64,000 nucleotides of DNA from Paractinoplanes ovalisporus. Lineage in GTDB: Bacteria > Actinomycetota > Actinomycetes > Mycobacteriales > Micromonosporaceae. The position numbers were made by a program, and so were the translations under genes. The stretch lies in contig NZ_JAENHP010000003.1 of the NCBI RefSeq assembly GCF_016834655.1, forward strand, positions 310,001 to 374,000, given 5' to 3'. Numbering within the stretch: the stretch's first letter is position 1; every line of letters begins with the position of its first letter. The notes beneath the pieces are model-generated. The model had not been told where the DNA came from, did no database searches, and was given only the letters and a program-made list of their open reading frames with translations. Shown in pieces: positions 52,556 through 61,755 of the stretch.

Positions 52556-53566
52556 TTGCCGTTCAAGGCTGAATACATCTGGGTCGACGGCACGCAGCCG
52601 ACCGCCAAGCTGCGGTCCAAGACCAAGATCGTCGAGGACGGCGCCGAGCTGCCCATCTGGGGCTTCGACGGCTCCAGCACCAACCAGGCGCCCGGCGACA
52701 AGTCCGACTGCGTGCTCAAGCCGGTCTTCGTCTGCCCCGACCCGATCCGCGGCGGCAAGAACGTGCTGGTCATGTGCGAGGTCCTGCTGATCGACGGCAC
52801 CCCGCACCCGACCAACACGCGGGCGGCCTGCGCCGAGGTCGCGGCCACGTTCGCCGACCAGGAACCGATCTTCGGCATCGAGCAGGAGTACACGTTCTTC
52901 AAGGACGGCCGCCCGCTCGGCTTCCCGATCGGCGGCGGCTACCCGGCCCCGCAGGGCGGCTACTACTGCGGCGTCGGCTCCGACGAGGTCTTCGGCCGCG
53001 CGATCGTCGAGGCCCACATGGACCTGTGCCTCGAGGCCGGCCTGCACCTGTCCGGCATCAACGCCGAGGTCATGCCCGGTCAGTGGGAGTTCCAGATCGG
53101 CCCGGTGGCGGCCCCGCAGGTGGCCGACGAGCTGTGGATCGCCCGGTGGCTGCTCTACCGCGTCGCCGAGGACTACAACGTCTCCGCGACCCTCGACCCC
53201 AAGCCGGTCAAGGGCGACTGGAACGGCGCCGGCGCGCACACCAACTTCTCCACCAAGGCGATGCGCGAGGACTACAAGGCGATCATCACGGCCTGCGAGT
53301 CGATGGGCGCCGAGGGCAAGCTCGAGGAGCACGTCGCCGGGTACGGCGCCGGCATCGACGAGCGGCTCACCGGCATGCACGAGACCGCGCCGTGGAGCAA
53401 GTACAGCTACGGCGTCTCCGACCGCGGCGCCTCGGTGCGCATCCCGTGGCAGGTCGAGAAGGACGGCAAGGGCTACATCGAGGACCGCCGCCCCAACGCC
53501 AACTGCGACCCGTACGTCGTCACCCGTCTCATCGTCAACACGGTGTGCTCGGCCCTGGCCGAATAG
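52556..53566 (+). CDS. glnII: Glutamine synthetase type II
   Basis: 336 aa. GlnII-type enzyme ligating ammonia to glutamate with ATP. Start with FKAEYIWVDGT, substrate loop GFDGSSTNQAPGD, and GIEQEYTFF, AEVMPGQWEFQIGP, GDWNGAGAHTNFST are all conserved. The start is TTG 52556, exactly 6 nt after GAGGAG; a TTG at 52535 lacks this spacing. GlnII is the eukaryotic-like isozyme that many actinomycetes keep beside GlnA. The upstream region holds GTTAAC and GTAAC elements that could belong to a GlnR site, not demonstrated. Confidence 0.95.
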   Translation: MPFKAEYIWVDGTQPTAKLRSKTKIVEDGAELPIWGFDGSSTNQAPGDKSDCVLKPVFVCPDPIRGGKNVLVMCEVLLIDGTPHPTNTRAACAEVAATFADQEPIFGIEQEYTFFKDGRPLGFPIGGGYPAPQGGYYCGVGSDEVFGRAIVEAHMDLCLEAGLHLSGINAEVMPGQWEFQIGPVAAPQVADELWIARWLLYRVAEDYNVSATLDPKPVKGDWNGAGAHTNFSTKAMREDYKAIITACESMGAEGKLEEHVAGYGAGIDERLTGMHETAPWSKYSYGVSDRGASVRIPWQVEKDGKGYIEDRRPNANCDPYVVTRLIVNTVCSALAE

Positions 53567-53572
53567 GCGTCC

Positions 53573-54346
53573 ATGTTCCACGTTCTGCCCGGTGACCCGG
53601 GCTCGCCGGTGATCCTCCACGTGCCGCACGCGTCGCGGGAGCTCACCGGCGAGGCCCGGGACAGCCTGCTGCTCGACGAGGCGGCGCTGACCGACGAGCT
53701 CGACCACCTGACCGACGCCCACACCGACCTGATCGCCCTGCGGGCGGCGGACCGGGCGGCCGTACGCCCGTGGATCTTCGCCAACGGCCTGTCACGCCTG
53801 GTGGTCGACCCCGAACGCTTCCCCGACGAGCGCGAGGAGATGCGCTCGCGCGGGATGGGCGCCGTCTACACCCACGGTTACGCCCGGCGACGCCTGCGCG
53901 ACGACGACCCCGTGCGGGACGCGTCGTTCGTCGAGGAGCATTTCCATCCGTACGCGCAAGGAATGACCACCCTGGTGGCCGACCGCCTCGCCGCGACGGG
54001 CCGGGCGGTGATCCTGGACGTGCACTCGTATCCCACGCAGGCGTTGCCGTACGAGCTGCACGCCGACGGCCCGCGTCCCGAGCTCTGCCTGGGCGTGGAC
54101 GCGTTCCACACGCCGCTGTCCCTGACGGACACTGCAACGGGTGCGTTCGCCGCTTACACGGCCGCCGTCAACACCCCGTTCGCCGGCGCCTACGTCCCGC
54201 TCACCTGGTACGGACGGGACCGCGCAGTGTCGGCCCTGATGCTGGAGATCCGCCGCGACACGTACATGACCGAGCCCGGCGGCTCGCCGAACGAGGGTCT
54301 GGGCGACATCGCGGACGCACTGGCCGCGCTGGTGGATGCTGCCTAG
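53573..54346 (+). CDS. N-formylglutamate amidohydrolase-like protein
   Basis: 257 aa. The family fold is indicated by VILHVPHASRE at the start, DELDHLTDAHTD, and AVILDVHSYPTQALPYE, giving the usual metal-binding His/Asp/Glu set. N-formylglutamate amidohydrolase (HutG) works in histidine catabolism; no other hut gene is visible. The ATG is 6 bp after the glnII stop, so co-transcription with glutamine synthetase is likely, a glutamate/glutamine-linked pairing. Confidence 0.87.
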   Translation: MFHVLPGDPGSPVILHVPHASRELTGEARDSLLLDEAALTDELDHLTDAHTDLIALRAADRAAVRPWIFANGLSRLVVDPERFPDEREEMRSRGMGAVYTHGYARRRLRDDDPVRDASFVEEHFHPYAQGMTTLVADRLAATGRAVILDVHSYPTQALPYELHADGPRPELCLGVDAFHTPLSLTDTATGAFAAYTAAVNTPFAGAYVPLTWYGRDRAVSALMLEIRRDTYMTEPGGSPNEGLGDIADALAALVDAA

Positions 54347-54360
54347 TCGGCTTCGTCGGC

Positions 54361-55089
54361 CTAATCGCTGCCGAAGTCGAAGGCGAACGTGCCCGCCTCG
54401 ATCCGCTCGACCAGCTCACCGGCGTCGGCGGCCTGGCGGAACGTGGTCTCCCAGCTCTCGCTGGAGACGTCGGCCAGCATGACGGGCGCCGGGTCCTTGC
54501 GCAGGTCGAGCACCAGCTGCTCGCGGGAACCGTCGCCGCCGATGATGGCGATGCCCGGGTGGGCGGCGGTCGCGTCGCGCCAGGCGTCGTGGATCTCCAG
54601 CATCTCGCGGGGCGAGTGGAGCCAGACCTGGCTGCCGCTCTTCTCCAGCCAGCCCCGCCGCAGCCACGCCGGGCCCTGCAGATAGGCCCGCCAGGCGGCC
54701 GGCAGCGGGTGGCCCAGGGCAGCCTCGGCCTCGGCGAACTCGTCGTCGCCGACCGGGCCGCGGAACTCGGCCTCCTGGGTGATCGCGCCGGTGAGGTGGC
54801 GGTTGAACTCGTCCAGTTCCTCGGCCGGGATCCAGTATTCGAGCACGCTGTCACCGCCGGCCTGCTGCACCGGGTAACGGTCGAGGTAGGAGCGTTCGAC
54901 CTCGAAGCGGGTCACATAGCCGACGCCCTCGGCGGGCACGTTCCACTCGCGGGCGATCTTCGTGGCGTACCACCGGTTGAGCACCGGATAGAAGATCGGC
55001 TGGTCGGCGAGCCGGGGCGGCCAGGCCCGCCAGCCCGAGGCGGATACGAGGTCGAGTTCGGCCTGCCCGGTGGGCCGCCAGAGCGTCAC
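54361..55089 (-). CDS. Two-domain protein with C-terminal SMI1/KNR4 domain
   Basis: 242 aa. The N-terminal half (TLWRPTGQAELDLVSASGWR ... VTRFEVERSYLDRYPVQQAG) matches the type often labelled ADP-ribosylation/crystallin J1-like. The C-terminal half has an SMI1/KNR4-like pattern (VGDDEFAEAEAALGHPLPAA; AIIGGDGSREQLVLDLR), frequently an immunity or regulatory domain. GTG 55089. Isolated gene; function not assignable. Confidence 0.8.
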   Translation of the reverse strand: MTLWRPTGQAELDLVSASGWRAWPPRLADQPIFYPVLNRWYATKIAREWNVPAEGVGYVTRFEVERSYLDRYPVQQAGGDSVLEYWIPAEELDEFNRHLTGAITQEAEFRGPVGDDEFAEAEAALGHPLPAAWRAYLQGPAWLRRGWLEKSGSQVWLHSPREMLEIHDAWRDATAAHPGIAIIGGDGSREQLVLDLRKDPAPVMLADVSSESWETTFRQAADAGELVERIEAGTFAFDFGSD

Positions 55090-55108
55090 AGTGTCGATGT
55101 TCCTGATC

Positions 55109-55348
55109 CTAGCCGTGGATGGGGTGGCTGTTCTGGAAAGCCAGCCGCTCGTCGGCCGTGTCGGCCAGCGCCGTCAGGTGGTCGTCCAGGTCGAGGAAGA
55201 CTTCCCACGGCTCACGCCCCGAAACCGCGGCCAGCCAGTCCACGATCGAGACGGCGACGTCGTGCACGGCCCGCAGGTGGGCGCGGAGCCGCGGCGGGGC
55301 GTCCAGGTCGTCCAGCAGCAGCGCGGCGGCGGGCGGCAGAGGGGCCAG
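55109..55348 (-). pseudogene. Remnant of an HD-family protein with internal deletion
   Basis: About 79 codons open to the stop at 55109. It joins an N-terminal segment (LLLDDLDAPPRLRAHLRAVH) to a C-terminal segment (GREPWEVFLDLDDHLTALAD) that, as I remember the family, are separated by the HD core in full-length proteins of about 180 aa. No ATG, GTG or TTG start is available before the conserved part. Probably a decayed, internally deleted copy; a short real gene from GTG near 55276 cannot be excluded. Confidence 0.45.
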
Positions 55349-55349
55349 G

Positions 55350-55700
55350 TCAGGCGCGGGCCGCCCCGATCTCGTCGGCGTGCTCGGCCGCCCACTCGCC
55401 CAGCGCCACGATCAGCGGGAGCAGCGAGCGGCCGAGCGGGGTCAGGGCGTACCGCACCCGCTCGGGGGTCTCGGACCGGCTGATCAGGCCGTCGGCCTCC
55501 AGCGTGCGCAGCGTACGGGTCAGGATGCGGCGGCTCACCGGCTCGACCGTGCGGTCCAGTTCGTTGAAGCCGTACGGGCGCTCGGCCAGCAACGCCAGGA
55601 TCAGCACGCTCCACTTCTCGCCGACGCGCCGCAGGATGTCGGTGGCCGCGCAGGAATCGCGGTCGGCCGCGGTCACGGGCAGGGGCAGCAGGGGTGACAT
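55350..55700 (-). CDS. HxlR family transcriptional regulator
   Basis: 116 aa. Winged HTH of HxlR type: Cys near residue 16 (DSCAATDILRRVGEKWSVLI), NELDRTVEPVSRRILTRTLR as recognition region, ALTPLGRSLLPLI at the end. ATG 55700 follows GAAGG. Divergent from the SDR gene (47 bp), the common arrangement in which HxlR represses the reductase and responds to aldehydes or quinones. Confidence 0.9.
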   Translation of the reverse strand: MSPLLPLPVTAADRDSCAATDILRRVGEKWSVLILALLAERPYGFNELDRTVEPVSRRILTRTLRTLEADGLISRSETPERVRYALTPLGRSLLPLIVALGEWAAEHADEIGAARA

Positions 55701-55746
55701 CGATGTGCCTTCTTTCGGCGGCCGTCGGGTCGCTCCAGCATGAGGC

Positions 55747-56499
55747 ATGCGCACAGTGGTGATCACGGGTGGGACACGGGGAATCGGCGGCGCCCTGGCG
55801 GCCCGGCTGCGGCGGCGGGGCGACCGGGTGGTGGCGCTGGGCAGCGCCGACGCCGACCTGTCGTCGCCCCGGCAGACTGTCGAGCTGGCGGAGCGGCTGC
55901 CGGGGCGGATCGACGTGCTGGTGCTGGCGGCCGGGCGGTTCGACCAGCGCCGCGTCGTCACCGCCGACGGCCTGGAGCAGAGCTTCGCGATCTCGGTGCT
56001 GAGCCGGCATCTGCTGGTGGAACGGCTGGTTCCGCGCATGCGGGGTGGCACTGTCCTCAGTCTGTGCGGGGTCGGCGGCCTCCCGTTCGGGCGGCTGAAC
56101 TGGGACGACCTGCAGCTGGAACGCCGGTACTCGCTGACGCGGGCCACCATGCAGGGTGCGCGGGCCCTCGACCTGCTCGGCGCCGGGTTCGCCGACCGGC
56201 ATCCGGACCGCGACGTCCGCTACGTGCTGTGGAATCCCCTGCTGGTCGACAGCGGCATGCACCGCTATCTGCGCCAACCATGGCGTACGGTCGTGGGCCG
56301 GACCGCCGCGCTGCTGGGTGAGAAGCCCGGCGCCGCCGCGGAACGGCTGGAACGGCTGCTCGACCGGCCGCTGCCGGCGGGGCTCACCGCGTTCCGGCGC
56401 GGCCGGCCGGTGCCGGTGGACGGGCCCGGGTTCGACCCGGGGTCGGCCCGCCGTCTCGCGGAGCGGTTAGATAGGGCCGGAGCCGAACATTGGGGGTAG
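55747..56499 (+). CDS. SDR family oxidoreductase
   Basis: 250 aa. Cofactor motif TGGTRGIGGALA at residues 8-19; DVLVLAAGR replaces NNAG; the catalytic Tyr is in the RRYSLTRATMQGA region (Y-x3 then Arg rather than Lys, so the classical YxxxK is altered). Divergent from HxlR and likely controlled by it. Substrate unknown. Confidence 0.88.
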   Translation: MRTVVITGGTRGIGGALAARLRRRGDRVVALGSADADLSSPRQTVELAERLPGRIDVLVLAAGRFDQRRVVTADGLEQSFAISVLSRHLLVERLVPRMRGGTVLSLCGVGGLPFGRLNWDDLQLERRYSLTRATMQGARALDLLGAGFADRHPDRDVRYVLWNPLLVDSGMHRYLRQPWRTVVGRTAALLGEKPGAAAERLERLLDRPLPAGLTAFRRGRPVPVDGPGFDPGSARRLAERLDRAGAEHWG

Positions 56500-56503
56500 A
56501 AGC

Positions 56504-57526
56504 GTGCCGACGCCGTTCACCGTGGCCCGCGCCGAGGCCGGTCGCCTCGCGCACTTTCCCGACATCGTCCGCCTGCTCGACGGCCGGCTGCTGGCCACCT
56601 ACCGCGAGGGTGCGGGCCACGTCCGGTCCGACGGGCGGATCAGCCTGGTCGAGAGCACCGACGGCGGGCAGACGTGGTCGGAGCCGTGGGTGGCGGTCGA
56701 CGGGGAGTTCGACGACCGCGACCCGAAACTGGCCCGCCTGGCCGACGGGACCGTGCTGCTCAGCTATTTCGTCATCGACTGGAGCTCGACGCCACTGCAC
56801 ACCACGCACGGCACGTTCACGCACCGCAGCACCGACGGCGGTCGCACGTGGAGCGAGCCGGTCCCGGTGGGCACGGCCATGATCGACGACGGGGGCCGTT
56901 ACACGCCCGCGGTGCCGACGTGGGCGGCCTCCCACGGCGGTGCGGCCGAGCTGCCCGGCGGTGACATCCTGCTTCCCCTGTACGGTCGTCTGCCCGGCCA
57001 GAAGTGGCAACGCGCCACGGTCGTGCGCAGCACGGACGGCGGGCGCAGCTGGCCCGCCGGGAGCGAGGTGCTGCTGGCCGAGGGCGAGAACGTGCACTAC
57101 CAGGAGCCGACCCTGACCGTGCTGGAGGACGGCGAGGTCGTCGCGCTGATCCGCACCACGGTCGACCAGGCGTACGTGTGCCGCTCGGTCGACGGCGGGC
57201 ACACGTGGACCGAGGCCCAGCCGACCGACATGCCCGCGTCCTCCCACCACGCGCTGCCGTTGAGCACCGGGGAGGTCCTGATCACGTACGGGGATCTCTC
57301 GAAGCGTTTCTCGGAGCACCGCGACACCGTGGGCCGGTTGGTGCGCGACCCCGCGAAGACCTGGGACGGCTACCCCGACGTGCAGCTCTACGACTCGGGC
57401 CACCCCGACCAGGCGAACCCGTCGAGTGTCGAGGTCGAACCGGGCCGGTTCCTCACGCTCAGCTTCGACGTGCGGGAGGCGACGGTCGTCGGGGTGTTCA
57501 CGACACCGGCCGACTACCCGGTCTGA
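56504..57526 (+). CDS. Sialidase-like BNR-repeat protein (cytoplasmic type)
   Basis: 340-aa six-bladed beta-propeller. Four Asp-box motifs (STDGGQTW, STDGGRTW, STDGGRSW, SVDGGHTW) at regular spacing define the exo-alpha-sialidase/BNR superfamily. The start RLAHFPDIVRLLDGRLLATY gives the usual first blade. No signal peptide, so an intracellular or sugar-related enzyme; true sialidase activity is not implied. GTG 56504 follows GGGGGTAG. Confidence 0.88.
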   Translation: MPTPFTVARAEAGRLAHFPDIVRLLDGRLLATYREGAGHVRSDGRISLVESTDGGQTWSEPWVAVDGEFDDRDPKLARLADGTVLLSYFVIDWSSTPLHTTHGTFTHRSTDGGRTWSEPVPVGTAMIDDGGRYTPAVPTWAASHGGAAELPGGDILLPLYGRLPGQKWQRATVVRSTDGGRSWPAGSEVLLAEGENVHYQEPTLTVLEDGEVVALIRTTVDQAYVCRSVDGGHTWTEAQPTDMPASSHHALPLSTGEVLITYGDLSKRFSEHRDTVGRLVRDPAKTWDGYPDVQLYDSGHPDQANPSSVEVEPGRFLTLSFDVREATVVGVFTTPADYPV

Positions 57527-57617
57527 AAAAGTTCCGCCGCGGATGTCGAGAACGCCGGGCCGGCTCCGTCCCCGGGGTGCAACCGGCCCGACGACATCGA
57601 CACCAGGAGCGCCAGAA

Positions 57618-58115
57618 GTGGAACAGCACGAGATCACCGAGATCCTGAACCGCCCGATCAGCCAGGAGCTGCTGGGCCGCGACCTGACCCGGCTGGCCTA
57701 CGTGGCCAAGGACGGCACACCCCGCAGCATCCCGATCGCGTTCACCTGGAACGGCTCGCAGATCGTCCTCTGCACCACCCGCAACTCGCCCAAGCTGCCC
57801 TCGCTGCGCCACAACCCCGCGGTCGCGCTGACCATCGACACCGAGGTGCACCCACCCAAGATCCTGCTCATCCGCGGGACGGCCGAGCTCGACGACGTCG
57901 ACGGCATCCCCGCCGAATATCTGCAGATGAACGGCACCTACACGATGACCGAGGAACAGCGGGTCGAGTGGGAGGCCGAGGTGCGGTCCCTGTACGACGG
58001 CATGGTCCGCATCGTGATCACCCCGACCTGGGTCAAGCTGATCGACTTCGAGACCACGCTGCCGTCCGCCGTCGAGGAACTGGTCCGCGCGCGGGCCGAG
58101 CGCCAGAACGCCTGA
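57618..58115 (+). CDS. Pyridoxamine 5'-phosphate oxidase family protein
   Basis: 165 aa, a split-barrel flavin-binding fold: LAYVAKDGTPRSIPIAFTWN, PKLPSLRHNPAVALTID, VKLIDFETTLP. Similar proteins bind FMN, F420 or haem; the cofactor is unknown. AGGAG precedes GTG 57618. Followed 16 bp later by the YCII-domain gene and the sigma factor, probably one operon. Confidence 0.88.
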   Translation: MEQHEITEILNRPISQELLGRDLTRLAYVAKDGTPRSIPIAFTWNGSQIVLCTTRNSPKLPSLRHNPAVALTIDTEVHPPKILLIRGTAELDDVDGIPAEYLQMNGTYTMTEEQRVEWEAEVRSLYDGMVRIVITPTWVKLIDFETTLPSAVEELVRARAERQNA

Positions 58116-58131
58116 GCCGGAGGAGACGACG

Positions 58132-58539
58132 ATGGCCAAGTACCTGCTTCTCAAGCACTACCGCGGCGGCCCGGTCCCGCCCAACGACGTGCCGATGGAC
58201 CGGTGGACGCCGGCCGAGGTCACCGCCCACGTGCAGTACATGGACGACTTCGCGGCCAAGCTCGAGGCCACCGGCGAGTTCGTCGACAGTCAGGTGCTCT
58301 CCCCACAGGGCACGTTCGTCCGCTCCGGCGGCGAGGGCCGGCCCCCGGTCACCGACGGCCCGTTCGCCGAGACCAAGGATCTGATCGCCGGCTGGATGAT
58401 CATCGACGTCGACACGTACGAGCGGGCGCTGGAACTGGCGGCCGAGCTGTCGGCGGCGCCGGGCGCGGGCGGCGTCCCGATCCAGGAGTGGCTGGAGCTG
58501 CGGCCGTTCATGACCGCAGCGCCGACGGTCACCGAGTGA
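58132..58539 (+). CDS. YCII-related (DGPF) domain protein
   Basis: 135 aa. The DGPF motif is explicit (VTDGPFAETKDLIAGWMII). YCII/DGPF proteins regularly occur next to ECF42-type sigma factors and are thought to take part in their signalling. Its stop overlaps the start of the sigma factor gene (GTGA). Confidence 0.92.
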   Translation: MAKYLLLKHYRGGPVPPNDVPMDRWTPAEVTAHVQYMDDFAAKLEATGEFVDSQVLSPQGTFVRSGGEGRPPVTDGPFAETKDLIAGWMIIDVDTYERALELAAELSAAPGAGGVPIQEWLELRPFMTAAPTVTE

Positions 58540-59678
58540 ACGAAGCGCTGCTGCGCGAGCTCGTCCCCGCCGTGATCGGCGTCCTCGTGCGGCGCGGCGC
58601 CGACTTCGCCGCCGCCGAGGACGCCGTGCAGGAGGCCCTGATCCGGGCCCTGGAGTCGTGGCCGGAAGACCCTCCGCGCGACCCCAAGGGGTGGCTGATC
58701 GCGGCCGCGTGGCACAAGTTCCTCGACGCCACGCGGTCCGAGTCGTCCCGCCGGGACCGGGAGCGGGTGGTGGAGGCCGAACCGCCATCGGGGCCGGCCG
58801 CGGCGAGCGACGACTCGCTGTGGCTCTACTTCCTCTGCGCGCACCCGTCGCTCTCCCCCGGTTCGGCCGTGGCCCTGACCCTGCGGGCGGTCGGCGGCCT
58901 GACGACCCGGCAGATCGCCACCGCCTACCTGGTTCCCGAGGCGACCATGGCCCAGCGGATCAGCCGGGCCAAGCGGCAGATCACCGGGCAGCCGCTCGAC
59001 CGGCCCGGTGATCTCGGCACCGTGCTGCGGGTGCTCTACCTGGTGTTCAACGAGGGCTACGGCGGGGACGTCGACCTGGCCGCCGAGGCCGTACGCCTGA
59101 CCCGGCAGCTCGCCGCCTCGACGCCCGAACCCGAGGTCGCGGGCCTGCTCGCGCTGATGCTGCTGCACCACGCCCGCCGGGCCTCGCGCACCGGGCCGGG
59201 TGGCCGGCTGGTGCCGCTGGCCGAGCAGGACAGGTCGCGCTGGGACACCACGATGATCGCCGAGGGGGTCGCGATCCTGCAGGCCGCGCTGGCCCGCGAC
59301 CGGCTCGGCGAATACCAGGCCCAGGCCGCCGTCGCCGCCTTGCACGCCGACGCACCCAGCACGGCCGAGACCGACTGGGTGCAGATCGTCGAGTGGTACG
59401 ACGAGCTGCTGAGGATCACCGGCAGCCCGGTGGTGCGGCTCAACCGCGCGGTCGCGGTCGGCGAGGCCGACGGGCCGCGGGCCGGGCTGGCCGAGTTGGG
59501 CCAGGTCGACCCCGGAGTGCCCCGGTACGCCGCGGTCCAGGCCTACCTGTTGGAGCGGGCGGGCGAGCTCGACCGGGCGGCCGAGCTCTACGTGGAGGCG
59601 GCGCAGGCGGCCACGAGCGTGCCCGAACGCGACCACCTCACCCGGGAGGCGGCCCGGGTACGCCGGCTTCCCCGATGA
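58536..59678 (+). CDS. ECF42-type RNA polymerase sigma factor with C-terminal TPR-like extension
   Basis: 380 aa. Residues about 1-65 form sigma region 2 (DAVQEALIRALESWPEDPP), 95-165 sigma region 4 (LTTRQIATAYLVPEATMAQR), and 175-380 a helical extension (VLYLVFNEGYGG ... VRLNRAVAVGEADGPRAGL) typical of the ECF42 group, which has no anti-sigma factor. Its GTG start overlaps the DGPF gene by 4 bp. Probably directs an oxidative or detoxifying regulon including the neighbours. The last 41 bp overlap the convergent metalloprotease gene. Confidence 0.9.
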   Translation: MNEALLRELVPAVIGVLVRRGADFAAAEDAVQEALIRALESWPEDPPRDPKGWLIAAAWHKFLDATRSESSRRDRERVVEAEPPSGPAAASDDSLWLYFLCAHPSLSPGSAVALTLRAVGGLTTRQIATAYLVPEATMAQRISRAKRQITGQPLDRPGDLGTVLRVLYLVFNEGYGGDVDLAAEAVRLTRQLAASTPEPEVAGLLALMLLHHARRASRTGPGGRLVPLAEQDRSRWDTTMIAEGVAILQAALARDRLGEYQAQAAVAALHADAPSTAETDWVQIVEWYDELLRITGSPVVRLNRAVAVGEADGPRAGLAELGQVDPGVPRYAAVQAYLLERAGELDRAAELYVEAAQAATSVPERDHLTREAARVRRLPR

Positions 59679-61755
59679 CCCCGCTCCCCGGCCGACCCGT
59701 CTCATCAGCGGCTCGAGCGAGGCGGTACCGCCTCAACCGGGGCCAGGCAAACCAGTCTTTCCGGCGCGGCCCTCGGCCCGGGCGTGAGCGCGGCCCCCGA
59801 CCCGGGCGTGAGGGCAGCAGGCCGGCCGCCGCGCCCACCGCGAGGATCAGTACGGCCACCATCGTCAGCGGGCGGGTGAGGTAGACCCGGGCCGCCGCGA
59901 GAGGCTCGTCCCAATCCGTCATGTAGCGCAGCAGCACCCCGGCGCTGACCGTCAGAGCCGCGGCGGGGGCGGCCACCAGGGCGGCGGCCAACCCGGACGC
60001 GCCCCGCCACACGAGCATCACCACGACGACCGCGAAACCGGCCAGCGCGGCGGCCCACCAGTCGCGTTGGGCCTCCCCGTAGGCGTCCAGGGCCGGCAGC
60101 GGGACCAGCCAGCGTCCAACCACAGCGACCAGACCCACGACGAGGCCTCCGAGAAGGGCGGTCCGCGAGAAGGTGAACACGGCCAGGGCCAGCAGGGCGA
60201 TCGGCGCGGCGGTCAGCCAGGCGCTGCCGAACCCGGCTGTCCACAGAACGGCGACGAGGGCAGGCCGGTCCGTGGCCGCGACGGCGACCGGCTGCTGGAC
60301 GGCCAGGCCGGCGCCGATCCAGAGCGCCCCGGCGAACACCGCCGCGCCCAGGACGAACCCGGCCGGCCACCAACGCGGCGCCCGGATCGTGGCCAGGGCC
60401 AGGACACATCCGGCGGCTCCGGCTACCGCGACCGGCACGTAGAGGACGGCCCACCAGTCGATCCGCCAGTCGCCGGCCAGGGTCCGCGGGTCGAGGTTGA
60501 CCAGCAGCCCGGCCGCGACCCCGAGCAGCAGGCCCAGCGTGGCACCGGCCCACGGCGGTCGCCGCCCGATTCCAAGGCCCGACGTGACGGCTCGCGGCAG
60601 CCGCCGCCCGAGCACGGGGCCCGACGTAACGGCTCGCGGCGGCCGCCGCCCGACCCCAGGGCCCGACGTGACGGCTCGCGGCGGCCGCCGCCAGACCGCG
60701 AGGCCCCACGTGGCGGCGAGCAGCGCACCGGCGAACAGACCGGCCACCAGCTGCGGGTACGGCTCCAGGGGCGTACCGAGGAAGGCCGAGAGCCCGATCC
60801 CGGCGCCGGCCGACCAGATGTTCACGGCGAGCGCCCCGGCCACCGCCGCCACGGAGGCGGGCATGCCGAGCAGCCTCCCGGGTTCGCGCAGGGCCGCCAC
60901 CCGCTCGGCCGGCGACGGGTGCATCGACAGGAGGTGCCGGCGACCGCCACGGGCCGCGCCCAGCAGCTCGATCAGGGCGTCGGACGACCCGGCCAAGGCG
61001 GCATGCCGGTCGGCCTCCAGTTCCCGGTCGCGCATCACCGCACGGGCCAGCAGGTAGGCCGCTGCCCCGAGCAGGGCGGCCCGCAGGCCGTACCGGAGCC
61101 AGAAACCGCCGTCGTCGAACCCGGCCAGGACCGGCGGCACCAGCATCACCAGCGGCAACGCCCACAACAGGCCGCGCGTCAGCCACACCAGCGTCACGTC
61201 CCCCGCGGCCACGTGGGCGGTCTCGTGGCGCAGCACAGCGTCGAGGTGAGCGGCGGGCAGACGACGGACGCCGGGCGGCAGCACGACCCGGGTCGCGCCC
61301 CACGCCCGTACGGTGAAGGGCTCTCGAAGACCCCACGGACCGAACTCGACCTCGGGCGCCCGGCGGACCCCGAGCTGCGCGGCCCACCCCTCGAACGGCG
61401 CCGGACGGCGGGGCCCGAGACGCAGGAGCAGCACGCGGGGCAGCAGCCAGGCGAAGAAGGCCGCCCCCGCGAGCATCAGCAGGGCGCCGCCGGCCGCGAA
61501 GAGGGCGAACCGGTGCTCCACGCCCGCCCGGCAGGCGTTGATGACCGGGGCCCGCCGCAACGCGTCCTCGGCGGCGGGCCACCGGCTGTAGGCGTCGCGG
61601 AAGCACGCTTCCGTCACATCCCGCCAGTTCAGCCCCACGGTCAGGTGATGGGTCAGCTGGCCCGCGAGGGCTCCGCCGAGCAGCAACAACACCATGATCA
61701 GCAAATAACGGCCGCGGGTGGCCGAGGGCGGGCGCCGCACCGCCGCCGCGGTCAC
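59638..61755 (-). CDS. M48/M56-type membrane metalloprotease
   Basis: 705 aa. Hydrophobic helices at the start (about 17-34 and 83-110), zinc motif HETAH at 177-181, and downstream RDRELEAD near 242-249 carrying the third ligand, as in M48/M56 proteases. About eight further helices follow to residue 650. Between 356 and 397 three 14-residue repeats (RRPPRAVTSGPGVG) interrupt the membrane part. The basic tail may be extra: the final 41 bp overlap the sigma gene end. Possibly a regulatory intramembrane or Ste24-like protease. Confidence 0.82.
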   Translation of the reverse strand: MTAAAVRRPPSATRGRYLLIMVLLLLGGALAGQLTHHLTVGLNWRDVTEACFRDAYSRWPAAEDALRRAPVINACRAGVEHRFALFAAGGALLMLAGAAFFAWLLPRVLLLRLGPRRPAPFEGWAAQLGVRRAPEVEFGPWGLREPFTVRAWGATRVVLPPGVRRLPAAHLDAVLRHETAHVAAGDVTLVWLTRGLLWALPLVMLVPPVLAGFDDGGFWLRYGLRAALLGAAAYLLARAVMRDRELEADRHAALAGSSDALIELLGAARGGRRHLLSMHPSPAERVAALREPGRLLGMPASVAAVAGALAVNIWSAGAGIGLSAFLGTPLEPYPQLVAGLFAGALLAATWGLAVWRRPPRAVTSGPGVGRRPPRAVTSGPVLGRRLPRAVTSGLGIGRRPPWAGATLGLLLGVAAGLLVNLDPRTLAGDWRIDWWAVLYVPVAVAGAAGCVLALATIRAPRWWPAGFVLGAAVFAGALWIGAGLAVQQPVAVAATDRPALVAVLWTAGFGSAWLTAAPIALLALAVFTFSRTALLGGLVVGLVAVVGRWLVPLPALDAYGEAQRDWWAAALAGFAVVVVMLVWRGASGLAAALVAAPAAALTVSAGVLLRYMTDWDEPLAAARVYLTRPLTMVAVLILAVGAAAGLLPSRPGRGPRSRPGRGPRRKDWFAWPRLRRYRLARAADETGRPGSGVIGEAGVPGPPPG
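60565..60690. repeat. 3 x 42-bp in-frame tandem repeat in the metalloprotease gene
   Basis: Three nearly identical 42-bp units (60649-60690, 60607-60648, 60565-60606) encode RR-PRAVTSG--G segments in a predicted loop. A diverged fourth unit may follow. Confidence 0.85.
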
